From Spirochaetaceae bacterium (GTDB lineage Bacteria > Spirochaetota > Spirochaetia > SZUA-6 > Fen-1364): a stretch of 6,289 bases of DNA. Below, in pieces: positions 1 to 5,708 of the stretch. Location: positions 172 to 6,460 of the forward strand of contig PMDT01000094.1 in the NCBI GenBank assembly GCA_003154555.1, read 5' to 3'. A program made the translations under genes and the position numbers. Below the pieces are notes generated by a model. The model was given only the letters and a program-made list of their open reading frames with translations. It was not told where the DNA came from and did not search any database. Numbering within the stretch: the first letter of the stretch is position 1; every line of letters starts with the position of its first letter.

Positions 1-1583
1 AGCTCGCGGATGGATTTCAGACCGATGCCATGCGCGAAGGGGAAGATGACCACCTTGCCGGTGAACGTGTTGTCCATCAACGCCTTCATGCCTTTGCCCG
101 CGGAGCCCATGTCGCCGATCGCGGCAAGGGAGTACGACGTGGAGAGCCCGCCGGATTCCGTGAGCGCGAGGGTGTCGCGCATCGCTGAAAGAGGAGAGCC
201 CGAGGAGCCGACCAGCCGCACGTGGCCGCGCACGATCGGTCCGAACGGCAGGTCGGTGATGGTGCCGACCTTCACGCCGGCGAATATGTTCAGGAGCCCG
301 TTTGGCGCCAGGTAGTGGGATGCCTGCGTGATGATGGCGGACACCGGCACGAGCACGACGACGTCGTCGAAGCCGCCGGGGTACCGGCCGGTGAGGAACG
401 TGTCCAACTCATCCGCGGGCAGGTCTTTCGGGTTCTGAAAGGTGAGATTCACTTTCCGCTTCCCGCCAAGGATCGAGAGAAGATGTTTCAGCGAATCAAG
501 GCGTTCGTCGGAAAGATCCGTCACGAGGATGTCCGCCGGACCCGCGGAGTCCATGACTGCCTTGATGACGTGCATCTGCCCCATCGGACCGGCGCCGCCC
601 ACGAACCAGGTGCGTCCGCCCGGCACGATCTTCTCCCGGGAGTTCGCCCGGTAGCTTTCCGCCACCTTGCCGGTAAGCGATCCCACCAGCTCCATCCTCT
701 TGTAGTGCACCTTGCCCACGTCCACGGGCAGGTCGACGTCGGGTTCGCTCGAGTGCAGGCCGACGACGGAGTCCGGGTCGATGTCCAGCGACAGCCGCGC
801 GAAGGAATCGCGGTCCGGCGTGCCGGCGAGCACCGCGTCGCTCATGCCCGGCTGGCCGGGCGGAAGCGGCGGCACGAGCTGGGCGCCGATGCGCTTCGCA
901 AGCTCCTCCACCGCGCGCGCGTTGCCGGGCGTGAGCCCCGCATGGGAGATGCGCGCGGGACGCGCCGTCTCCAGCCCCGCGAGATCGAGCGGCACCTGCC
1001 CGCGCGCAAAGCCCGCGAAGTGAAGATGACCTCCCTCACGGATGCTCGTCCGCGCGCGGATCTGGTAGGAGGCGATGACGCACGTCCAGGGCTCGACAAG
1101 CGCGGCCTCGGCCATTCCCGTCTCCTTGCGCACGGGCAGGAGGTAGCAGCCCTCGTCGCCCTCAAGGATTTCCGTGCCAATGACGCAGTACTGCGACAGC
1201 CCGCCGGGAATCGCGTACCCGAAGGCCATTCCCTTGCCCTTGTAGAACACGTCGGCCTGGATGATGAAGCGGCTGCCGAGCGAGAATTTCCCCTTCCACT
1301 TGTCCCCCACGCCGACGATGGTCATTGCCACCTCGTGGCCGGGCACCGCGGGTGATTTTGCGAGGTTGCGCCCCTCGATGCGGGGATGCGTGTTACCGGC
1401 CGAAATGAGCTTGATGTCGGAGAAGCACAGGCCGCACGCGTCTATGCGGGCAATCAGGTCGTCTTCCGTGTAGCGTGGAAACGGGACCGTGTCCGGGCGA
1501 CCTTTGCTGCCGAGGTTCTCAAGGCCGGAACCTTTCAGTTGCCAGGAGAGTATCTCCTTGGGAAGATCTTCGAGAAGCTCCAT
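1..1583 (-). CDS. SorE-like zinc-type medium-chain dehydrogenase, 3' end cut off by window
   Basis: Probable NAD(P)-dependent sugar-phosphate or polyol dehydrogenase of the cytoplasm. The frame is open for 527 codons from the ATG at 1583 to the window edge, so the C-terminus is missing. The N-terminal catalytic domain (about 1-180) has DACGLCFSD (48-56; C50 the likely zinc ligand), PGHE (81-84; H83, E84) and VEPW (163-166). The four-cysteine structural-zinc loop of classical alcohol dehydrogenases is absent. A Rossmann unit begins at 322 with GGAGPMG (329-335) and VTD (354-356); FDDVVVLVP (405-413) and LAPNGLLNIFAG (425-436) follow, a motif order I recall from Klebsiella L-sorbose-1-phosphate reductase (SorE). 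Residues 184-305 look like a degenerate copy of the same unit. The start is set by AAGGAG six bases upstream. The divergent neighbour is a sugar isomerase-like gene. Family confidence is high; the substrate is unknown. Confidence 0.87.
   Translation of the reverse strand, partial: MELLEDLPKEILSWQLKGSGLENLGSKGRPDTVPFPRYTEDDLIARIDACGLCFSDIKLISAGNTHPRIEGRNLAKSPAVPGHEVAMTIVGVGDKWKGKFSLGSRFIIQADVFYKGKGMAFGYAIPGGLSQYCVIGTEILEGDEGCYLLPVRKETGMAEAALVEPWTCVIASYQIRARTSIREGGHLHFAGFARGQVPLDLAGLETARPARISHAGLTPGNARAVEELAKRIGAQLVPPLPPGQPGMSDAVLAGTPDRDSFARLSLDIDPDSVVGLHSSEPDVDLPVDVGKVHYKRMELVGSLTGKVAESYRANSREKIVPGGRTWFVGGAGPMGQMHVIKAVMDSAGPADILVTDLSDERLDSLKHLLSILGGKRKVNLTFQNPKDLPADELDTFLTGRYPGGFDDVVVLVPVSAIITQASHYLAPNGLLNIFAGVKVGTITDLPFGPIVRGHVRLVGSSGSPLSAMRDTLALTESGGLSTSYSLAAIGDMGSAGKGMKALMDNTFTGKVVIFPFAHGIGLKSIRE
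669..1034 (-). other. Degenerate first Rossmann-like unit inside the dehydrogenase
   Basis: Residues 184-305 of the dehydrogenase align by eye with residues 322-463. GGHLHFAGFARGQVPL matches GGRTWFVGGAGPMGQM at the same place. ARISHAGLTPGNARAVEEL matches ADILVTDLSDERLDSLKHL. SDAVLAGTP matches DDVVVLVP, and MELVGSLTG matches VRLVGSSG. The first unit has lost the GxGxxG dinucleotide loop, and its second strand ends SHAG where the other has VTD. It therefore probably does not bind NAD(P) and may serve in structure or dimer contacts. The duplication is read from sequence; the loss of function is inferred. Confidence 0.6.
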
Positions 1584-1589
1584 GCTTTG

Positions 1590-1595
1590 CTCCTT
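1590..1595 (-). promoter_or_regulatory. Ribosome binding site of the dehydrogenase
   Basis: AAGGAG on the minus strand lies six bases before the ATG at 1583. It is a near-ideal Shine-Dalgarno and fixes this start. Confidence 0.85.
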
Positions 1596-1643
1596 GTTGA
1601 CGAAACCCCGTGCCGCCGATTTTTCGGGGCCATCAGGTTCGTC

Positions 1644-1655
1644 TACAACATTGTA
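1644..1655. promoter_or_regulatory. Palindromic operator candidate over the dehydrogenase -10 box
   Basis: TACAACATTGTA is an inverted repeat of two five-base arms around a two-base centre. It covers the predicted -10 box and approaches the start of transcription, where a bound repressor would block the dehydrogenase promoter. No regulator gene is visible in the window to pair with it, and it could be a chance palindrome. Confidence 0.35.
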
Positions 1656-1679
1656 ACATGCGCGGAACGCGCAAGGCAA
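1650..1679 (-). promoter_or_regulatory. Predicted sigma-70-type promoter of the dehydrogenase
   Basis: The minus strand reads TTGCCT (1679-1674), an 18-base spacer, then TACAAT (1655-1650). The -10 box matches consensus at five of six bases and the -35 box at four. Transcription would begin near 1643, leaving a leader of about 60 nt. That leader could form a weak five-pair stem (1606-1610 with 1625-1629), but I recognise no riboswitch in it. Confidence 0.6.
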
Positions 1680-1765
1680 TGGCAGGGCTCGCATGGCCCG
1701 GGTCCGGCGGGACGCCCCTTGAGCCTCCGGGCAACGTCACGCCGTTCGACGAAGCTTCGGCCGTC

Positions 1766-1795
1766 TTGAAGGGCATCGGCATTACGTGCTACGCT
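1766..1795 (+). promoter_or_regulatory. Weak promoter candidate for the isomerase-truD operon
   Basis: TTGAAG (1766-1771), an 18-base spacer and TACGCT (1790-1795) form a modest sigma-70-like pair, matching four and three of six bases. Transcription would start about seven bases after the -10 box, at or next to the ATG at 1803. This would give a leaderless mRNA, consistent with the lack of any Shine-Dalgarno there. A 10-bp perfect palindrome, CGAAGCTTCG (1750-1759), lies just upstream of the -35 box and is a possible but unproven regulator site. Confidence 0.4.
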
Positions 1796-1802
1796 CCCGC
1801 GC

Positions 1803-2579
1803 ATGAAAAAGGAAAAGATTGCCGCCCAGCTCTACAGCGTTCGCGATTACTGCAATGACGCGCGCGAAATTGTGGAGACCCTGAAAAAGGTACGCGCAAT
1901 CGGTTATAAAGCGGTTCAGCTCAGCAGTCTCGGGCCGCTTCCGCCCCACGAGCTCACGAAAGTCCTGGACGGCGAGGGTCTGACATGCTGCTCGACCCAC
2001 GAAGACTCTGAGGAGCTGCTGACGGATCCCGAATCGGTGATCGAACGCCTGAATGTGCTCGGATGCACGGCAACGGCATATCCGTATCCCACGGATCAGG
2101 ATTTTTCAACGATCGAAGGGGTGAAAAGGCTGTGCAAGGCCCTCACCCGGTCGGGAAAGATCCTGAAAAAGGCCGGCATCAGCTTTTCCTACCACAACCA
2201 TGGTCTCGAGCTGCATAGGATCAACGGCAAGACCGTGCTGGAATGGATCATGGCAGAGACCGATCCTGAGTCGCTGGAAGCGGAGCTGGACACCTACTGG
2301 ATACAGGCCGGCGGCGGGGACCCGGTGGACTGGCTTTCGCGCATGAAAGGCCGCACCTCCCTCATCCACCTGAAGGATTTCGGGGTGGATCCCAGGGGCA
2401 AGGCGACATATGAGGAGCTCGGCCAAGGCAACCTGTCCTGGGACAAGATCATCCCCGCCGCCAGGCGCGCCGGTTGCCGCTGGTACGTCGTGGAGCAGGA
2501 CTCCGACTGGGAAGGGAGCGACCCGTTCGAGTCGCTCAAGATCAGCCTCTTATTTCTCAAGAAGACATTCGTCGACTAG
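1803..2579 (+). CDS. Sugar phosphate isomerase/epimerase family protein (xylose-isomerase-like TIM barrel)
   Basis: A 258-residue cytoplasmic protein of the AP-endonuclease-2/xylose-isomerase-like TIM-barrel superfamily, which includes inosose dehydratases, ketose 3-epimerases and related metal-dependent sugar enzymes. The N-terminus AAQLYSVRD (7-15) is typical of this group. YHNHGLE (130-136) is its hallmark motif. Likely divalent-metal ligands are among E161/D163 (ELDTYW), H189 (LIHLKDF) and E231 (VVEQD), with GQGNLSW (207-213) near the active site. The length is normal and no signal peptide is seen, so a secreted role is unlikely. The ATG at 1803 is kept because it gives the family N-terminus, although no Shine-Dalgarno precedes it. 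truD follows after 41 bp and a sugar dehydrogenase lies divergently. The exact substrate cannot be read from sequence. Confidence 0.88.
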   Translation: MKKEKIAAQLYSVRDYCNDAREIVETLKKVRAIGYKAVQLSSLGPLPPHELTKVLDGEGLTCCSTHEDSEELLTDPESVIERLNVLGCTATAYPYPTDQDFSTIEGVKRLCKALTRSGKILKKAGISFSYHNHGLELHRINGKTVLEWIMAETDPESLEAELDTYWIQAGGGDPVDWLSRMKGRTSLIHLKDFGVDPRGKATYEELGQGNLSWDKIIPAARRAGCRWYVVEQDSDWEGSDPFESLKISLLFLKKTFVD

Positions 2580-2590
2580 ATCGGCGTTGA

Positions 2591-2620
2591 AAGGGAGGCG
2601 CTGATCGGCGCCAGACGATC
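2591..2620 (+). promoter_or_regulatory. Distant truD ribosome binding site with hairpin spacer
   Basis: AAGGGAGG (2591-2598) is a strong Shine-Dalgarno, but it lies 22 bases before the GTG start, too far for normal use. GATCG (2603-2607) can pair with CGATC (2616-2620) around an eight-base loop. Folding this hairpin would leave only CGCT between the Shine-Dalgarno and the stem, with the GTG directly after it. The in-frame stop TGA at 2588-2590 and the absence of other usual start codons leave no nearer alternative. The hairpin bridge is inferred. Confidence 0.5.
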
Positions 2621-3805
2621 GTGAAGCTCAAGGCCACACCCGCCGATTTCGTGGTCCAGGAGGAATCGAGCCTCACCCTTTCTTCCCGACGCACGGACTA
2701 TGCCGTCTTTCGTCTCCTGAAAAGCTCCTGGGACACCTTCGATCTCATCGATCTCCTTGCGCGCCGCTGGGGCGTGCGCGGGGAGGACATCGGCGTCGCA
2801 GGCATGAAGGATCGCTACGGCAGCACCGAGCAGCTCATCTCCGTCCGCGGCCTTCCCGGCACCCCCGCGTCCATGGAGGACAGGAACTTCAGCCTCGCGT
2901 TTGCGGGCTGGACGGACGGCCCCCTCACGGCGCGCGACATCCGCGGCAACAGGTTTGCCATAACGCTGCGCGATCTCTCCCCGCGCGAAGCGGAGATCGT
3001 GACCGCGAATTCACCGATTGTCGCGCGCGACGGTGTTCCCAACTACTTCGACGAGCAACGCTTCGGCTCCGCGCGCCATGGAGAGGGCTTCATGGGAAAG
3101 GAGATATTCCTCGGCCGTCGGGAAAAGGCGCTTCGGCTCTACTTCACCCCGTCCAGGCACGACGACCAGAAGACGCGCAAGCTGAAGCGCTGCATCATCG
3201 AGAACTGGGGTCGATGGGGAAAGTGCGCCGGCATGGGTTTCGGTGAGTACGGCCGCATCCTTGCCTACCTCGCGTCCCACCACAGCGCATACCACCAGGC
3301 CCTGGAGATGATTGAAAAGCGTTTTCTTGTCTTCGTCCTGAACGCCTACCAGTCATACCTGTTCAACGAGATCCTGGGCCGCTGGCTGGAGGGCTTCGCG
3401 GCAAAAAGCGGATTCGTCCTCGACCCGCTGCGCTATTCGCGCGGTGTCTTCCTCTTCCCGCGCACGCTTCCCGACGGCGCAGCGGAGGCCCTCCGCGCGA
3501 CGCAGCTCCCGGTCCCCGGCTACGACACGGTGTGCGTCGACAGCGAGATGAAGCGGATCCTCGACGTCGTGCTGCAGAATGAGGGGATATCGCTCTCCGA
3601 CCTGCGGGTGCGCCAGATGCACCGCATTCACGTGGGCGGCGTGCCGCGGACGGCGGCAATCCTGCCCGAGCGCATGGTCGTGACGCCGATCGAGGCAGAC
3701 GATCTGTACCCGGGAAGACGGAAGGCCACGCTGCGCTTCTTCCTGCCGCGCGGGTCCTACGCCACGCTCCTGGTCAAGAGGCTGTGCCTGCCGCCAGCGC
3801 GCTGA
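2621..3805 (+). CDS. truD: tRNA pseudouridine synthase TruD
   Basis: Converts uridine 13 of tRNA to pseudouridine in the cytoplasm. The 394-residue product is somewhat longer than the E. coli enzyme (about 350). It starts with the family N-terminus MKLKATPADFVVQE. GMKDR (61-65) carries the expected catalytic aspartate, D64. PNYFDEQRFG (140-149) is the TruD signature, and FVLNAYQSYLFNEI (238-251) and the C-terminal FFLPRGSYATLLVKRL (373-388) also fit. All key motifs are present, so the enzyme should be active. The start is GTG; an upstream in-frame TGA at 2588 rules out a longer form. It lies 41 bp after the isomerase gene on the same strand, so cotranscription is likely. Its 3' end overlaps the convergent gene that ends at 3774 by 32 bp. 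Confidence 0.95.
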   Translation: MKLKATPADFVVQEESSLTLSSRRTDYAVFRLLKSSWDTFDLIDLLARRWGVRGEDIGVAGMKDRYGSTEQLISVRGLPGTPASMEDRNFSLAFAGWTDGPLTARDIRGNRFAITLRDLSPREAEIVTANSPIVARDGVPNYFDEQRFGSARHGEGFMGKEIFLGRREKALRLYFTPSRHDDQKTRKLKRCIIENWGRWGKCAGMGFGEYGRILAYLASHHSAYHQALEMIEKRFLVFVLNAYQSYLFNEILGRWLEGFAAKSGFVLDPLRYSRGVFLFPRTLPDGAAEALRATQLPVPGYDTVCVDSEMKRILDVVLQNEGISLSDLRVRQMHRIHVGGVPRTAAILPERMVVTPIEADDLYPGRRKATLRFFLPRGSYATLLVKRLCLPPAR

Positions 3806-4622
3806 CATTGCCGCAGCGCTCCCGCACGAAGCGCAGGGCGCGCTCTGTCCCCGTCCCCGGATCCGGGCCTGTCGATGCGCACAACTCGGAGAGTATCTCC
3901 TCAGCGGCGCCGACGCCGTAGATCCCATCGATCAGGTCCGTGTTCTGGAGCAGGTTGAGCACGAGGATCTCATTGTCCCGCGCGGTTGCGAGGAAGCGGC
4001 GTATCACGGCGGCGGTGCCCGACAGGAGCGCTTCGCAGCGCTTCAGCACCTGTCGCGCCATGTCGAGCGACTCCACCGCGAGGGTGGCGCTGATCTCTTC
4101 CAGCGCGCGCAGGCGCGCCACCTCGGCTTTCGCCTCATTGCCGGGCTGGGCGTCAGTCCCGCCGCCCAGCCCGAGGAGCTGGCTCAGTTCGCTTTTCTCG
4201 TGTTCGAGCTCCGGCGCGTATCGCTCGAGCTGGTAGAGGGACTCCTGGAGGATCAGGAGCAGGTGGTAGCCGGTGCCGATGTAGGAGTCCAGCGACAGTC
4301 GCTCGATGCTGTCCTTGCGCCCTGCGAGGACCTGGCGCTTTCCGCGCCGGGTGCGCGTCTGCCCGGACAGGGAATCCGAGCGAAAAAGGGTGTGGGCCAT
4401 CTCCTTGAGATCGAAGGCAATGCTGCCGGTGAGCTCGCGCACTTTCTCGAAAAGCCCGCTCCCGGCAAGCGATTCCGCGGTGCCATTCTCCCGCGCCTGG
4501 AACTCCGCGGCAATGCGCGTGAATGCGGCGTGCACGCGGAGGAACTTCACGACCAGGAAGGCAACGCGCTCCTTGTGACGGCGCATCTCGAACCGGTCAT
4601 GCACAGCCTCCCGCGCGCTCAT
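3774..4622 (-). CDS. Unrecognised helical protein coupled to carbamate kinase
   Basis: A 282-residue protein that I cannot place in a family. It starts at the ATG at 4622, which overlaps the arcC stop in an ATGA arrangement, so translation is probably coupled; a G-rich stretch (GGGGGGA) lies four bases upstream. Most of the sequence looks alpha-helical and soluble. An N-terminal charged helical half (about 5-150) includes VKFLRVHAAFTRIAAEF (25-41) and SYIGTGYHLLLILQESLYQL (113-132). A Gly-rich linker (151-163) leads to a second helical half (165-248) that holds LVLNLLQNTDLIDGIYG (220-236). No signal peptide, clear membrane span, or metal or nucleotide motif is seen. The even length and strong arcC link argue for a real gene. 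A role with carbamate kinase is only an inference from the coupling. Confidence 0.8.
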   Translation of the reverse strand: MSAREAVHDRFEMRRHKERVAFLVVKFLRVHAAFTRIAAEFQARENGTAESLAGSGLFEKVRELTGSIAFDLKEMAHTLFRSDSLSGQTRTRRGKRQVLAGRKDSIERLSLDSYIGTGYHLLLILQESLYQLERYAPELEHEKSELSQLLGLGGGTDAQPGNEAKAEVARLRALEEISATLAVESLDMARQVLKRCEALLSGTAAVIRRFLATARDNEILVLNLLQNTDLIDGIYGVGAAEEILSELCASTGPDPGTGTERALRFVRERCGNVSALAAGTAS

Positions 4623-5590
4623 GGCGTCCCCCCGTCCCGGGTGATCCACGTCCCGGTCTCTCCGCGCAGCGCGCGGCCGATATTCCGCGGGTCGGTGATC
4701 AGCGCCGCCGTGCCCCCGGCCTCCAGGTACCAGATGATGGCCTGGATTTTCGGCGCCATGGAGCCGCGGGCGAAGTGCGTGCCCTCGGCAAGAAGAGCGC
4801 GCGCCTCCGCAAGGCTCATGCGGTCCACCCCGTGCTGCGCGGGCGTGCCGAAGTTCACCGCGACCTTCTCCACCGCCGTGGCAATCAGGAAGAGGTCGGC
4901 CTTGATCTCGCGCGCGAGCAGGCTGCACGCGAAGTCCTTGTCGATCACGGCCGCGATGCCGCGGTACTCCCCTTCGCCCGTGTCGATCACCGGGATTCCT
5001 CCCCCGCCCACGGCGATCACCTCGATGCCGTCGTCGAGCACCGCCTTGATGGAATCCAGCTCCACGATCTCCTTCGGCTGGGGGGACGGGACGACACGGC
5101 GCCAGCCGCGGCCGGCGTCCTCCACCACGGACCAGCCCATGTCCGTGCGCCGGTGCTCGGCCTCCGCCGCGTCCATGAAGCCGCCGATGGGCTTTGAGGG
5201 CGCGGCGAACGCGGGGTCGGCCTTGTCCACGAGCACCTGCGTGACGATCGTCGCCACGTTCTTGTGGATGCCGCGGTGGTACAGCTCGTTCTGCAGCGCC
5301 TGCTGCAGCTCGTAGCCAATGGCTCCCTGCGTGTCGGCGCCGCAGACGTCCAGCGGCACCTCGTGCATTCCCTCCGTCTTGTGGGCGATTTCCGACCTGC
5401 GCAGGATGAAGCCCACCTGGGGCCCGTTGCCGTGCCCGATGGCGAGGTCCCACCCGGCCTCGATCATGTCGGCAAGGTGATGCGCGGTGTCGCGGAGCGC
5501 CTCTTCCTGGTCCTCCACCGTCTGGTGTTGCGGATCGCGGATCAGGGAGTTGCCGCCAATGGCCACGACGGCGACCTTCTTTTCGTTCAC
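4619..5590 (-). CDS. arcC: Carbamate kinase
   Basis: Catalyses the reversible transfer of phosphate between carbamoyl phosphate and ADP, giving ATP, ammonia and CO2 in catabolism. It acts in the cytoplasm. The 323-residue product has the usual family length and belongs to the amino-acid-kinase fold. Motifs in order are AIGGNSLI (10-17), IGHGNGPQVG (51-60), ADTQGAIGYELQQAL (85-99), SKPIG (132-136), VVPSPQP (166-172), VGGGGIPV (194-201), AVIDKDFA (214-221) and GSMAPK (276-281). Lysines 133, 218 and 281 sit where the family keeps catalytic and nucleotide-contacting lysines. The start codon is GTG at 5590, preceded by AAGGAGAGG. The stop overlaps the next gene by four bases. No arcA or arcB is in view, so the carbamoyl phosphate source (arginine, agmatine or purine/allantoin breakdown) is open. 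Confidence 0.96.
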   Translation of the reverse strand: MNEKKVAVVAIGGNSLIRDPQHQTVEDQEEALRDTAHHLADMIEAGWDLAIGHGNGPQVGFILRRSEIAHKTEGMHEVPLDVCGADTQGAIGYELQQALQNELYHRGIHKNVATIVTQVLVDKADPAFAAPSKPIGGFMDAAEAEHRRTDMGWSVVEDAGRGWRRVVPSPQPKEIVELDSIKAVLDDGIEVIAVGGGGIPVIDTGEGEYRGIAAVIDKDFACSLLAREIKADLFLIATAVEKVAVNFGTPAQHGVDRMSLAEARALLAEGTHFARGSMAPKIQAIIWYLEAGGTAALITDPRNIGRALRGETGTWITRDGGTP

Positions 5591-5597
5591 ACGTGCA

Positions 5598-5606
5598 CCT
5601 CTCCTT
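5598..5606 (-). promoter_or_regulatory. Ribosome binding site of arcC
   Basis: AAGGAGAGG on the minus strand lies seven to ten bases before the GTG start at 5590, depending on the register used. It supports GTG as the true start. Confidence 0.75.
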
Positions 5607-5615
5607 CGTTCGAAG
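5604..5615. promoter_or_regulatory. Inverted repeat at the arcC transcription start
   Basis: CTTCGTTCGAAG has two five-base arms around a two-base centre. It lies just downstream of the arcC -10 box, covers the predicted transcription start near 5612 and touches the Shine-Dalgarno. The position suits a repressor site, but a chance palindrome is quite possible. Confidence 0.25.
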
Positions 5616-5618
5616 CGC

Positions 5619-5647
5619 AGTATACCTCAGGCGGCATCCCGGTGCAA
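5619..5647 (-). promoter_or_regulatory. Predicted promoter of arcC and the coupled gene
   Basis: On the minus strand, TTGCAC (5647-5642), a 17-base spacer and TATACT (5624-5619) form a good sigma-70-type promoter with a five-of-six -10 box. The start of transcription would be near 5612, giving a leader of about 22 nt that just contains the Shine-Dalgarno. Confidence 0.6.
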
Positions 5648-5673
5648 AACTGAAGGCGCCCGGAAGTTTCCCC

Positions 5674-5702
5674 TTGACACCCGCGCCCCATTCTGATCGA
5701 TT
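5674..5702 (+). promoter_or_regulatory. Predicted promoter of the AI-2E family gene
   Basis: A perfect TTGACA (5674-5679) is followed by a 17-base spacer and TCGATT (5697-5702). The hexamer is poor, but TGA directly before it makes an extended -10 (TGn). The expected start of transcription falls at about 5709, exactly the ATG, which suggests a leaderless mRNA. Confidence 0.5.
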
Positions 5703-5708
5703 GGGTGA

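Noticed and set aside
222..1355. A 377-codon open frame on the plus strand
   Set aside because: It is antisense to the dehydrogenase, whose product has clear family motifs throughout. The frame has a biased His/Arg/Asp-rich composition and no recognisable domain, as expected of a GC-rich shadow frame.
1606..1629. Stem CCCCG/CGGGG in the dehydrogenase leader, considered as an attenuator or riboswitch
   Set aside because: Only five pairs around a 14-base loop, with no T-run after it on the minus strand and no known riboswitch core. The evidence is too weak to list as a feature.
3856..3867. Perfect 12-bp palindrome CCCGGATCCGGG, considered as a terminator after truD
   Set aside because: It has no T-tract on either strand and lies inside the coding sequence of the convergent gene; GC-rich coding DNA yields such palindromes by chance.
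3353..3928. A 191-codon minus-strand frame
   Set aside because: It is antisense to truD, which has all its signature motifs, and it has no recognisable domain.
4200..5315. A 371-codon open frame on the plus strand
   Set aside because: It is antisense to arcC and part of its coupled gene, with Ser/Ala/Arg-rich shadow composition and no motif.
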